Positions 17,156 through 26,364 of a stretch of DNA of 64,000 nucleotides are shown here, in pieces (within the stretch, counting starts at the first letter, position 1; every line of letters starts with the position of its first letter). The stretch lies in contig NZ_LBIC01000003.1 in assembly GCF_001005725.1 (NCBI RefSeq), positions 434,001-498,000 of the forward strand, in the 5' to 3' direction. A program made the translations under genes and the position numbers. This stretch comes from Sphingobium chungbukense (GTDB lineage Bacteria; Pseudomonadota; Alphaproteobacteria; Sphingomonadales; Sphingomonadaceae). The notes beneath the pieces are model-generated. The model had not been told where the DNA came from and made no database searches. It saw only the letters and a list, made by a program, of their open reading frames with translations.

Positions 17156-18088
17156 TTAGCGCGGCAGGTAACGCCCGTCCGGATCGGCCGCGATTTCCCG
17201 CGCGAACTCGGCGCTGATCCAGTCGCGAAAGGCCTTCACCTTGGGCGTGTTGCGCGCATGGGGCGGATAGGCCACCCAATAGCTTGCCCGTTCCCGTACA
17301 TAGGATGGCACCGCTTCCACCAGCAGGCCCGCCTCGACCTCCGCCTTCCAGAGGAACAGGTTGACGATGGCGACGCCCTGCCCCGCCATGGCCGCGCGCC
17401 CCTCCATCACCTGGGAATCGAGCGCGATCCCCGGTAGCAGCGCGTCGCCATCGCCCTCCACCGCCATCGCGGCAAACCATTCATGCCACCACATGTCGTC
17501 GGGCGAGAGGCGCAGCATGGCATGAAGCGCCCGCGCATCGTCGATCGGTCCATTTTCGGCCAGCCAGCCCGGACTGCACAGCGGCGCCAGCCGGTTATGG
17601 GTGAGCAGCTTCGCCTCGACGCCCGGCCAGTCGCCCTGCCCGCCCCGCACCGCGACATCCACGCCGTCGCGGGCGAAATCCACCACCCGGTCGGTCGCAT
17701 CGATCCTGACCGCCAGCCCCGGCTGCCGCATCTGGAACGCCCCGATCCGCGGCGCCAGCCAGAGATGGGCGAAACTGCTGGAACAACTGATCGTCAGCAC
17801 CGTGGAATGATCCTGCGTCAGCGCAGCGAAACCCTGCCGCATCTGGTCGAAGGCACGGGTGAGGACGGACGCGATCTCCCGCCCCTTGTCGGTCAGCGCC
17901 ACCTTGCGCCCCGCCCGTTGGAACAGGCTGAGGCCCAGCCGCTCCTCCAGCAACTTCACCTGATAACTGACGGCCGCCTGCGTCATCCCCAATTCCTGCG
18001 CGGCGGCAGTGAAATTCTCCAGCCTTGCCGCGGCCTCGAACACGCGAACGGCGGAAAGCGGAGGCAGCTGGCTCATGCGCTTTTTCAT
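17156..18088 (-). CDS. LysR family transcriptional regulator (GcvA-like)
   Basis: A 310-residue LTTR. The N-terminal winged HTH is LPPLSAVRVFEAAARLENF...ELGMTQAAVSYQVKLLEERLG, typical of the GcvA/AmpR branch, and is followed by the periplasmic-binding-like effector domain. AAGG lies 7 nt before the ATG at 18088. It is divergent from the small gene at 18209, and the 120-base shared region probably holds its operator. The regulon is unknown. Confidence 0.9.
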   Translation of the reverse strand: MKKRMSQLPPLSAVRVFEAAARLENFTAAAQELGMTQAAVSYQVKLLEERLGLSLFQRAGRKVALTDKGREIASVLTRAFDQMRQGFAALTQDHSTVLTISCSSSFAHLWLAPRIGAFQMRQPGLAVRIDATDRVVDFARDGVDVAVRGGQGDWPGVEAKLLTHNRLAPLCSPGWLAENGPIDDARALHAMLRLSPDDMWWHEWFAAMAVEGDGDALLPGIALDSQVMEGRAAMAGQGVAIVNLFLWKAEVEAGLLVEAVPSYVRERASYWVAYPPHARNTPKVKAFRDWISAEFAREIAADPDGRYLPR

Positions 18089-18208
18089 AAGCCAGCCTTA
18101 TATGTCTCGTCCAGCCTTTTATTGGCATCCGCTACGGAAACACGGCAAAAGCATAACAGCGAAACGACAATCAATTCGCGATTACATTCATGGAAAAAGG
18201 ACCCCGTC

Positions 18209-18358
18209 ATGCGTTCGTCTGACGATGCTCGTCTGCGCCAGCAATTCCACGCCGAAAGTCATGAACGACCCTTCGGCATCCTCGCCGCCATCATGCAGCC
18301 CTTCTGCACCCTTCACCGCATCGCCTGGTCCGCGCCATGGGCAGAGCAACGGCGATGA
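18209..18358 (+). CDS. Small basic protein, divergent from the LysR gene
   Basis: This 49-residue frame has an AGGA 7 nt before its ATG, so translation is credible. The product contains one moderately hydrophobic stretch (PFGILAAIMQPFCTLHRIAW) with a single Cys and is rich in Arg and His. I do not recognise the family. Being divergent from a LysR gene and separated from it by about 120 bases, it may be the regulator's target. It lies upstream of otsB, but their relation is not known. Confidence 0.5.
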   Translation: MRSSDDARLRQQFHAESHERPFGILAAIMQPFCTLHRIAWSAPWAEQRR

Positions 18359-18428
18359 AGTCCCGGAAAAGCGACGAGGCGCAATCGAGGGGACTTGCAC
18401 AATCCACGGCATCCGCCACTTTGCGCCC

Positions 18429-19193
18429 GTGCCCGATTCCCATCTTTCCCCTCTTCCCGATCTACCCGTTCCGCCACCCGCGCTCTTGAAGGGGGCGGCG
18501 CTGTTCCTCGATTTCGACGGCACGCTCGCTCCCATTGCGGATACGCCGGACGGGGTGGTCGTGGACGATGAATTGCTCGTCCTGCTCGGCCAGCTTCGCG
18601 ATCGCCTGGACGGGCGCCTGGCCATCGTCAGCGGCCGTTCGGTGGCAACGCTGCGCGACCTCGGTTTTGCGGCCTTTCTGCTTGCGGGAACGCACGGCCT
18701 GGAATTCGCGGAGCCGGACGCCCCCGTCGAAGCACCCGCCCGCCTGCCCGCCATCAATGAGGCGGAAGCCGCCTTCCAGACCTTCGCCGCGGGCAAGTCC
18801 GGCGTCCTGGTCGAACGCAAGACGATCAGCGTCGGCCTTCATTTCCGTGGAGCCCCGCAATGGGGCGCGGCCGCCGGCGACCTGGCCACGGCATTGGCGG
18901 AACAACTCGGACTGGCTGTGCAACCCGGCAAGATGCTTTACGAATTGCGTCCCGGCGGCGCCGACAAGGGCAGCGCCGTCCAGTCCCTCATGCAACGCCG
19001 GCCGATGGCCGGCGGCACACCGGTCTTCATCGGCGACGATATCACGGATGAGGAAGGTTTTGCCGCGGCGCGCGAACTGGGCGGCGCGGGCATTCTGGTC
19101 GGCGTGCCCAGACCGACGCTCGCCGCATTCTCTTTGGAACAGGTTGCCGCCGTCAGGCATTATCTTGCGCAGGGGGTCGCTGCGACCGGCTGA
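18429..19193 (+). CDS. otsB: Trehalose-phosphatase
   Basis: The 254-residue HAD-superfamily enzyme removes phosphate from trehalose-6-phosphate. Motif I is LFLDFDGTLAPIADTP with the nucleophile Asp and DFDGT, motif II is AIVSGRSVATL, the cap domain contains GTHGLEFA, and motif IV is FIGDDITDEEGF. The start is a GTG at 18429; no in-frame ATG or TTG is available nearby, and the length fits OtsB. It is the first gene of the otsB - GH15 - otsA cluster, all on the plus strand. Confidence 0.95.
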   Translation: MPDSHLSPLPDLPVPPPALLKGAALFLDFDGTLAPIADTPDGVVVDDELLVLLGQLRDRLDGRLAIVSGRSVATLRDLGFAAFLLAGTHGLEFAEPDAPVEAPARLPAINEAEAAFQTFAAGKSGVLVERKTISVGLHFRGAPQWGAAAGDLATALAEQLGLAVQPGKMLYELRPGGADKGSAVQSLMQRRPMAGGTPVFIGDDITDEEGFAAARELGGAGILVGVPRPTLAAFSLEQVAAVRHYLAQGVAATG

Positions 19194-19227
19194 TCGGATG
19201 GTCCGGCGTCCTCTGTCGTGCACGAAC

Positions 19228-19234
19228 AAGGGGG
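19228..19234 (+). promoter_or_regulatory. Shine-Dalgarno that points to an ATC start
   Basis: AAGGGGG sits 8 nt before the ATC at 19243 and only 1 nt before a TTG at 19236. That TTG opens a 14-codon frame ending at TGA 19278-19280 and is not in the GH15 frame. The spacing favours initiation at 19243. Confidence 0.5.
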
Positions 19235-19242
19235 ATTGACCG

Positions 19243-21072
19243 ATCACCACGCAGAAAAAACAAATTCCCGCGGGGAATGAGCGCACGCTCGACCTGTGGC
19301 CGATCGGCAATTGCCAGGCCTCCGCGCTGATCGATCGTGCCGGCCGCATGGTCTGGGCCTGCGTCCCGCGCGTGGACGGCGACCCGGTTTTTTCCGCCCT
19401 CCTCGACGATGAGGCTTGGGAAGCCCCGGATGCGCGTGGTTTCTGGGCGATCGAACTGGAAAATTGCGCGAAGATCGAGCAGCATTATGTGCGCAACACC
19501 CCGGTCCTGGTTACGCGCCAGACCGATGCCCAGGGCAATGCTGTCGAGTTCTACGATTTCTGCCCACGCCATAAGCATCAAGGGCGCATGTACCGCCCCG
19601 TCGCCTTTGCCCGGGTGGTACGCCCCGTGGCGGGCAGCCCGCGCATCCGCGTCCGGCTGCGCCCCACGACTAGTTGGCATTCGGAAAAGGTGCCGATCAG
19701 CTACGGCTCCAACCATATCCGGCTGGTTCTGTCCTATATGGCGATGCGCGTATCCACCAATGCGCCCATCGGCCTCATATCCCAGGAAAGCTGGTTCCGT
19801 CTGGAACATGACATGCATTTCTTCATGGGACCGGATGAGAGTTTTTCCGATGCCCTGCGCCCCGCTGTCGAGCGGATGCTGGACGACACGATCCATGAAT
19901 GGCAGGTCTGGGTGCGCGGCCTCGCCATACCCGCCGAATGGCAGGAGGCGGTCATCCGCTCCGCCATCACGCTCAAGCTCTGCCAGCATGAGGAAACCGG
20001 CGCGATCGTCGCGGCGCTGACCACCAGCATCCCCGAACATGCGGATTCGGGACGGAACTGGGACTATCGCTACTGCTGGATCAGGGACGCTTACTACACG
20101 GTCGAGGCACTGAACCGGCTGGGCGCCCTCGACGTGCTGGAAAGCTACCTCGTCTATCTCCGCAATATCGTCGACGGCGCCAGAGGGGGGCATATCCAGC
20201 CACTCTACGACGTGCGCGGCAATGCCACGCTGGAGGAACGCGAAGCCGCCTGCCTGCCCGGCTATCGCGGCATGGGGCCGGTGCGTGTCGGCAATGCCGC
20301 CTATTCCCAGGTCCAGCACGACGCTTATGGCCAGATCGTCCTGTCCTCCGTCCAGGGCTTCATAGATCAACGCCTGCTGCGCATGGCAGGCCTATCGGAT
20401 TTTGAAGCGCTGGAGGTGGTGGGCGAACGCGCCTGGCAGGTCTATGACCAGCCCGACGCGGGCCTGTGGGAATTGCGTACCCGCGCCCATGTCCACAGCT
20501 ACAGCGCGGTCATGTGCTGGGCGGCCTGTGATCGGCTGTCCCACGCCGCCGCAGCCATGGGCCTGGCCGAAAGGGAGACCTATTGGCACGAACGAGCAGA
20601 ACTGATGAAGGCCCGCATCCTGCAATCGGCCTGGCGGTCCGGCAGCGACGCCATCTCCGCCACCTTCGAGGATGACGCCCGCGATGCATCACTGCTCCAG
20701 CTGCTCGACCTGCGTTTCCTGACCGCCGACAACCCCATGTTCGTGGGAACGCTGAAAGCGCTGGAGAAGGACCTGCGGCGCGGCAACAACATGCTCCGAT
20801 ACAGCACACCGGACGATTTCGGGGAGCCGGTCACCGCCTTCAATGTCTGCACCTTCTGGCTGATCGAGGCACTGCATCGCACGGGTCGCACCGAAGAAGC
20901 CCGTTCCCTGTTCGAGGAAATGCTCTCCCGCCGCACCGCCGCTGGTCTGCTGTCCGAAGACATCGACCCGGTCAGCGGGGAATTATGGGGGAACTATCCC
21001 CAAACCTACTCATTGGTCGGCATCATCAACTGCGCCGTGCTCTTGAGCAAACCATGGAGCGTGATGCGATGA
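19243..21072 (+). CDS. Glycoside hydrolase family 15 protein (trehalose cluster)
   Basis: A protein of about 609 residues with the GH15 glucoamylase/trehalase architecture: an N-terminal beta-sandwich (TLDLWPIGNCQASALIDRAG) then an (alpha/alpha)6 barrel with WDYRYCWIRDAYYT, IQPLYDVRG, a Gly-rich VRVGNAAYSQVQHDAYGQ and the catalytic-base region GNYPQTYSLVGIINCAVLL. GH15 proteins cleave alpha-glucosides; here trehalose or a storage glucan is the likely substrate. The conserved N-terminus lies upstream of the first ATG (19348) and is in frame back to a TGA at 19237-19239, with only ATC 19243 or ATT 19264 as near-cognate starts, so the start codon is non-canonical, mutated or mis-sequenced. The gene is 24 bases before otsA. 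Confidence 0.85.
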   Translation: MTTQKKQIPAGNERTLDLWPIGNCQASALIDRAGRMVWACVPRVDGDPVFSALLDDEAWEAPDARGFWAIELENCAKIEQHYVRNTPVLVTRQTDAQGNAVEFYDFCPRHKHQGRMYRPVAFARVVRPVAGSPRIRVRLRPTTSWHSEKVPISYGSNHIRLVLSYMAMRVSTNAPIGLISQESWFRLEHDMHFFMGPDESFSDALRPAVERMLDDTIHEWQVWVRGLAIPAEWQEAVIRSAITLKLCQHEETGAIVAALTTSIPEHADSGRNWDYRYCWIRDAYYTVEALNRLGALDVLESYLVYLRNIVDGARGGHIQPLYDVRGNATLEEREAACLPGYRGMGPVRVGNAAYSQVQHDAYGQIVLSSVQGFIDQRLLRMAGLSDFEALEVVGERAWQVYDQPDAGLWELRTRAHVHSYSAVMCWAACDRLSHAAAAMGLAERETYWHERAELMKARILQSAWRSGSDAISATFEDDARDASLLQLLDLRFLTADNPMFVGTLKALEKDLRRGNNMLRYSTPDDFGEPVTAFNVCTFWLIEALHRTGRTEEARSLFEEMLSRRTAAGLLSEDIDPVSGELWGNYPQTYSLVGIINCAVLLSKPWSVMR

Positions 21073-21097
21073 ATTGCTTGGCGTGGAGGTGCTTCGC

Positions 21098-22501
21098 ATG
21101 AGCCGGCTGATAGTCATTTCCAACCGGGTCAGCCGCCCCAGCAAGACGGGTGCCCAGGGCGGCCTGGCCGTGGCGCTGTCGCAGGCGCTGCGCGAAAGCC
21201 GGGGCATCTGGGTCGGCTGGTCGGGCGAGGTCACGGAAAATTTCACCGGCCAGATCGGATTTGCCGAGGATGATGGCGTCAAGACGGCCACCATCGATCT
21301 GGAAGAACAGGATGTCGACGAATATTATAATGGCTATGCGAACAAGACGCTCTGGCCACTGTTTCACTTCCGCATAGACCTGGCGGAATATGAACGCGAT
21401 TTCGAGGGTGGTTATAATCGCGTCAACCAGCGCTTCGCCGACACCACCAGCCCGCTGATCGAGCCGGAAGATGTCATCTGGGTTCAGGATTATCACATGA
21501 TTCCCCTGGGTCAGATGCTGCGCGACCGGGGGCATCAGAACCGGATGGGTTTCTTTCTGCACATCCCCTGGCCGCCGACGCGCCTGCTGGTATCGTTGCC
21601 CCACCACAGCAAGCTGGTGCAGACGCTGTTCGCCTATGATGTGGTCGGGTTCCATACGGAGGAATGGCTGGAATCCTTCCGCCATTATATTGAGCGCGAA
21701 ATGGGGGGCAGCGTCGACGGCGACTATGTGACGCTGGGCGATCGGACGATCCAGGCGGTCGCCTGCCCGATCGGCATCAACGCGCAGGAATTCGCCAATG
21801 CCGCGGTCAGCGACCCGGCCAAGGACATGTATGAGAAGGTCCGCCGGTCGCTTCAGGACCGCTCGATGATCGTCGGCGTCGATCGGCTCGACTATAGCAA
21901 GGGGCTGGAGGAGCGGTTCAACGGCTATGCGCGCTTCCTGAAGGACCATCCCGAACAGCATCGCAATGTCGTGCTGACCCAGATCGCACCGCCTTCACGC
22001 GGCGAGGTGGAGAGCTACCAGCAGATCCGCGCCACGCTGGATGCGATCGCAGGCCGTATCAACGGCGAATATAGCGATGTCGACTGGACCCCGATCCGTT
22101 ACGTCAACCAGGGTTATCCGCGCGACAAGCTGGCGGGCATCTATCGCGCCGCGCGGATCGGACTGGTCACACCGCTGCGCGACGGGATGAACCTGGTCGC
22201 CAAGGAATATGTCGCGGCGCAATCGCCGGAGGACCCAGGCGTCCTCATCCTGTCGCGCTTCGCTGGCGCGGCCATGCAGCTCAAGGACGCGCTGCTCATC
22301 AATCCCTATAGTCCCGAAGAAATGTCCGACGCCATCAACCGCGCCTTGTCCATGCCGCTCGACGAGCGCAAGCGGCGTTGGCGCGCGATGATGGACTGCG
22401 TCGAGGTGCAGGACATCAGTTGGTGGCGGGAAAGCTTCACGTCCCGGCTGATGGCGGTGGATCGCAATGACGAGAAGAAACCGCAGGCGGAGCCGGCATA
22501 A
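21098..22501 (+). CDS. otsA: Alpha,alpha-trehalose-phosphate synthase
   Basis: The 467-residue GT20 enzyme transfers glucose from UDP-glucose to glucose-6-phosphate. The N-terminal motif is LIVISNRVSRPSKTGAQGGL, followed by VWVQDYHM in the form VIWVQDYHMIPLG, FFLHIPWPP, the donor-binding VGVDRLDYSKGLEERF and the C-terminal LRDGMNLVAKEYVA. GGAGG precedes the ATG at 21098. With otsB upstream, this encodes the complete two-step trehalose pathway (osmotic and desiccation protection). The GH15 enzyme between them probably degrades trehalose or a precursor glucan. Confidence 0.95.
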   Translation: MSRLIVISNRVSRPSKTGAQGGLAVALSQALRESRGIWVGWSGEVTENFTGQIGFAEDDGVKTATIDLEEQDVDEYYNGYANKTLWPLFHFRIDLAEYERDFEGGYNRVNQRFADTTSPLIEPEDVIWVQDYHMIPLGQMLRDRGHQNRMGFFLHIPWPPTRLLVSLPHHSKLVQTLFAYDVVGFHTEEWLESFRHYIEREMGGSVDGDYVTLGDRTIQAVACPIGINAQEFANAAVSDPAKDMYEKVRRSLQDRSMIVGVDRLDYSKGLEERFNGYARFLKDHPEQHRNVVLTQIAPPSRGEVESYQQIRATLDAIAGRINGEYSDVDWTPIRYVNQGYPRDKLAGIYRAARIGLVTPLRDGMNLVAKEYVAAQSPEDPGVLILSRFAGAAMQLKDALLINPYSPEEMSDAINRALSMPLDERKRRWRAMMDCVEVQDISWWRESFTSRLMAVDRNDEKKPQAEPA

Positions 22502-22546
22502 GACCGGGCTTCCCTTTCCGTCGCCCGCCGTTACCATGGCCTCATC

Positions 22547-22675
22547 ATGGAAGATGAGGATGAACCGCGCGGCCCGATCGCCGCCCTCCGTGCCCGTTCA
22601 GGGGTGATTTTCGGCGTGATCGGGTTGGCGGCCTGGCTGGTGATGGTCTGGTTCATGTTCAAGGACGTGCTGTAG
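22547..22675 (+). CDS. Small single-pass membrane protein
   Basis: The 42-residue frame begins with an acidic segment (MEDEDEPRGPIAALRAR), followed by one hydrophobic helix (GVIFGVIGLAAWLVMVWFMF) and the short tail KDVL. It lies 138 bases upstream of purC on the same strand. Length, topology and acidic start are features of small conserved proteins often found ahead of purC in sphingomonads. No function is known. The Shine-Dalgarno is weak. Confidence 0.6.
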   Translation: MEDEDEPRGPIAALRARSGVIFGVIGLAAWLVMVWFMFKDVL

Positions 22676-22813
22676 ACCGGCGCTTCCGCCATCCATTTGC
22701 ACCCCCGCCCCTTTTGGTCTAAGGGCCAGCCCAAGCAGCCCCGGCACCCGCTGATCCTTTCCGATTCGCGTTTGCCGGGGCACATTTCTTTCTTGGGAAG
22801 ACAGGAACCGCGC

Positions 22814-23596
<783 letters not shown>

Positions 23597-23612
23597 CGGT
23601 TCGACGCGCTGC

Positions 23613-24365
23613 TCAGGCGAGCAGCGCGTCCGCCATCAGCTTGATCCCCAGCAACACCATCAGCACATAGATGAGCGTATAGAAACGCGCGGCGTCAACC
23701 CGCCGGACCAGCACCACGCCCGCCAAGGTCGCTGCAATGGCCACCGGAATCAACATCGCCGTCGCCATCAGATTGGTTCTGGTGAACTGCCCCAGGGCGG
23801 CATAGGCGGGCACCTTCATCCAGTTCAGCATGGCAAAGGCGATCGCAGTCGTTCCGACCAGCGTGTCACGGGGCAGGCGTTTCGGCAGCACCCACATCTG
23901 GAAAGGCGGTGATCCGGCATGAGCGATCTGGCTGGTGAAACCGCTTGCCACGCCGAACAGCACACCTACCCATCCCGGCGAACCGGACGGCAGCACGATC
24001 GCGCCGCCGCGCTCGATCCAGAGACGCTGGAGCCCGAACAGCGTCGAAATCAGCCCCAAAACGCCCAGCACCGCCACTTCGGACACCTGGGCCGCGAAGA
24101 AATAGCCGATGGCGACTCCCATAGCCATTCCGGGCAGCATGACCTTCAGGATGTGCCGGTCCCAGCTGTGCCGGAATGACCAGACACTGACGACGTCCTG
24201 AAGGATCAGAATGGGCAACAGGATCGCCGCTCCCCTGACCGGATCGACTCCCAGCGCCATGATCGGCATGGCCAGCGCGCCGACCCCGGCAAAGCCCCCC
24301 TTGGCAAGGCCGGACAGGATCACCGCCGCGATGGCGCAGGCATAATAGAGATATTCCGGATTCAT
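23613..24365 (-). CDS. Sulfite exporter TauE/SafE family permease
   Basis: A 250-residue inner membrane protein with about eight hydrophobic segments. It has the family's inverted repeat: AKGGFAGVGALAMPIM in the first half and FTSQIAHAGSPPFQMWVLPKRL in the second, both with the conserved Gly/Pro pattern of TauE. Members export sulfite, sulfonates or other small anions. The substrate here is unknown. The gene is convergent with purC (16 bases between stops). Confidence 0.9.
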   Translation of the reverse strand: MNPEYLYYACAIAAVILSGLAKGGFAGVGALAMPIMALGVDPVRGAAILLPILILQDVVSVWSFRHSWDRHILKVMLPGMAMGVAIGYFFAAQVSEVAVLGVLGLISTLFGLQRLWIERGGAIVLPSGSPGWVGVLFGVASGFTSQIAHAGSPPFQMWVLPKRLPRDTLVGTTAIAFAMLNWMKVPAYAALGQFTRTNLMATAMLIPVAIAATLAGVVLVRRVDAARFYTLIYVLMVLLGIKLMADALLA

Positions 24366-24435
24366 CGCGCCCGGCCTAAAGCAAGACAGGCCGCTGCGGG
24401 AGCCGGTTTTTCTGCTGGCCGATGCCGTTCGCCGA

Positions 24436-24585
24436 TTAGCTGTTCGCGCGATAGCCGATCAGTACGCCGAAGGTGAAGGTCGCCAGAAGCGCAAGCTGAA
24501 CCCGGCCATGGGGATCGTCATAACCCACGATCTGCTGACCGAAGGCGAACAGCCCGACAAACATCGCCAAAGCAAGACCGGCCAT
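24436..24585 (-). CDS. Small two-helix membrane protein
   Basis: A 49-residue frame with two hydrophobic helices, MAGLALAMFVGLFAFGQQ and LALLATFTFGVLIGY, joined by a short loop with VGYDDPHGR. An AAAGGG lies 6 nt before the ATG. The size and topology suggest a real small inner-membrane protein, but no family is recognised. It lies between the TauE gene and purS, on the strand opposite to pur genes. Confidence 0.55.
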   Translation of the reverse strand: MAGLALAMFVGLFAFGQQIVGYDDPHGRVQLALLATFTFGVLIGYRANS

Positions 24586-24708
24586 GAAAACCCTTTCCTC
24601 CACCGGCAGGATAGCGCGCTTGTCGCTAACAAAAGCATAATGCCTTGCTTGCGGGAGCCGAGGATATTAGGGGGTGCGCGAAAGCCTGATTACGGAGTTC
24701 CTCGTCCC

Positions 24709-24939
24709 ATGAAAGCCCGCATCTTCGTCACCCTCAAGGGCGGTGTCCTCGACCCGCAGGGCAAGGCGATCCATCATGCGCTGGAAGGCCTTGGCTTTGG
24801 CGGCGTCAATGACGTGCGCGCTGGCAAGCTGATCGAGCTGGACCTGGCCGACTGCACCAGTGACGAGGAAATCGACGCCATGTGCCGCAAGCTGCTGGCG
24901 AACACGGTGATCGAAAACTACCGCATCGAAAAGGCCTGA
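24709..24939 (+). CDS. purS: Phosphoribosylformylglycinamidine synthase subunit PurS
   Basis: The 76-residue protein has the PurS fold signature: MKARIFVTLKGGVLDPQGKA, LGFGGVNDVRAGKLIELDL and MCRKLLANTVIENYRI. PurS bridges PurL and PurQ in the three-subunit FGAM synthase used by alphaproteobacteria and Gram-positives. The gene ends 3 bases before purQ, so the two are co-translated. purL is not in the window. Confidence 0.95.
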   Translation: MKARIFVTLKGGVLDPQGKAIHHALEGLGFGGVNDVRAGKLIELDLADCTSDEEIDAMCRKLLANTVIENYRIEKA

Positions 24940-24942
24940 GCC

Positions 24943-25617
24943 ATGAAGAGCGCCGTCATCGTCTTTCCCGGCAGCAATTGCGACCGCGACCTCGCCGTGG
25001 CGTTCGAGGCGGCGACCGGCGCGAAACCCGCCATGATCTGGCACCGCGATACGGAACTGCCCGACGATCTCGACCTGATCGGCGTGCCTGGTGGCTTTTC
25101 CTATGGCGACTATCTGCGCTCCGGCGCGATGGCGGCGCGTTCGCCGGTGATGCAGGCGGTTGCGAAGGCTGCCGAACGCGGCGCCTATGTGCTGGGCATC
25201 TGCAACGGCTTTCAGGTGTTGACCGAGAGCGGGCTGCTGCCCGGCGCGCTGCTGCGCAATGCGGGCGGGCATTTCGTCTGCCGCGACGTAGCGCTGACGG
25301 TTGAAAATGCGCAAAGCGCCTTCACCAGCCGCTATGATGCGGGCGAAGCGATCCGCTTTCCGGTGGCGCATCATGACGGCAATTATTTCGCGGATGCCGA
25401 TATGCTGGACCGGCTGGAGGGCGAAGGCCGGGTGGCGCTACGCTATACGGAGAGCGTCAACGGATCGGCGAGGAACATTGCAGGCATCCTGAACGAAGCG
25501 GGCAATGTACTGGGCATGATGCCGCATCCGGAACGTGTGATCGAAGCGGCGCATGGTGCGACCGACGGGCGGCGGCTGTTCGAGGGGCTGGTCGAAGGGT
25601 TGCTCGCCCGCGCCTGA
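24943..25617 (+). CDS. purQ: Phosphoribosylformylglycinamidine synthase subunit PurQ
   Basis: The 224-residue glutaminase subunit of FGAM synthase belongs to the class I amidotransferase fold. The nucleophile Cys is in [14 protein letters not shown], with its oxyanion strand [19 protein letters not shown] upstream. The His-Glu pair of the triad is in [10 protein letters not shown] near the C-terminus. It delivers ammonia to PurL for conversion of FGAR to FGAM. It follows purS by 3 bases. Confidence 0.96.
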   Translation: MKSAVIVFPGSNCDRDLAVAFEAATGAKPAMIWHRDTELPDDLDLIGVPGGFSYGDYLRSGAMAARSPVMQAVAKAAERGAYVLGICNGFQVLTESGLLPGALLRNAGGHFVCRDVALTVENAQSAFTSRYDAGEAIRFPVAHHDGNYFADADMLDRLEGEGRVALRYTESVNGSARNIAGILNEAGNVLGMMPHPERVIEAAHGATDGRRLFEGLVEGLLARA

Positions 25618-25716
25618 CCCATCGTCCGGGGGTGGGTCAAAAGCGGACATGACACAGGGTCAGGAAACCGCGATTCCCTGACCAAGCGAGCGAGGCCGTG
25701 CTTGTGCGCGGAAATA

Positions 25717-26364
25717 TTATTCCCGACCCGCCCGGATCGCGGCTCCCCCGGCAAAGGGCGTGATCGCCACCAGCAGCAGCGATGCCGCTCCCAGGAATTT
25801 GAGCGCCGCACCGCTGCCGTCGCCGAGCGTTCCGGCACCGAAGATCAGTAGCGGCACGGCCAGCGGCAGGGCCAGCAAGCCCGACAGGGCGCCGCTGGAT
25901 CGCAGTCCCGCCGTCAGCGTCGCCACCAACAGCCCCAATGCCGCGAGCGCGGGCGTCCCGATCAGCAGGCCCGTTTCCAGCAGGCCGATGGTCGCCGCAT
26001 CGAGCTTGAGCAAGGCGGCCGCAGGCAGGGTGGCGATCATCAGTGCCGGGCCGAACCCCAGCCAATGCGCGATCAGCCGGGCGAGCACCACCATCTCCTC
26101 CCCGATGCCGCGCAGCGCGATCTGGTCGAGCACGCCTGAATCCCGGTCCGGCGCGACCAGCCGGTCGACCGGCAACAGGCTCGCGAGCAGGGCTGCAATC
26201 CACAGCATCCCGCCGCCGGTCCGCCGTAGCAGCGCCGCATCCGGCCCGACCGCGAAGGGATAAAGGCTCGCCACCAGCAGCAGGAAGGCAACGGGCAGCC
26301 AAAGACCGGCCGACTGCCAGGCCTGGCGCAAATCCCGCGTAGCGAGCGTCAGCACGATCCTCAC
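25717..26364 (-). CDS. ccmB: Heme exporter protein CcmB
   Basis: The 215-residue protein has six hydrophobic segments and the CcmB pattern: LTLATRDLRQAWQSAGLWLPV at the start, then LASLLPVDRLVAPDRDSGVLDQ, and LETGLLIGTPALAALGLL in the second half. With CcmA it forms the membrane part of the cytochrome c maturation ABC complex, which releases haem-loaded CcmE. It follows ccmA with a 4-base overlap. ccmC-H are not in the window. Confidence 0.9.
   Translation of the reverse strand: MRIVLTLATRDLRQAWQSAGLWLPVAFLLLVASLYPFAVGPDAALLRRTGGGMLWIAALLASLLPVDRLVAPDRDSGVLDQIALRGIGEEMVVLARLIAHWLGFGPALMIATLPAAALLKLDAATIGLLETGLLIGTPALAALGLLVATLTAGLRSSGALSGLLALPLAVPLLIFGAGTLGDGSGAALKFLGAASLLLVAITPFAGGAAIRAGRE

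Noticed and set aside
22676..22813. Purine riboswitch ahead of purC
   Set aside because: No purine aptamer core or PRPP/ykkC-like pattern, and no terminator, was seen in the 138 bases before purC.
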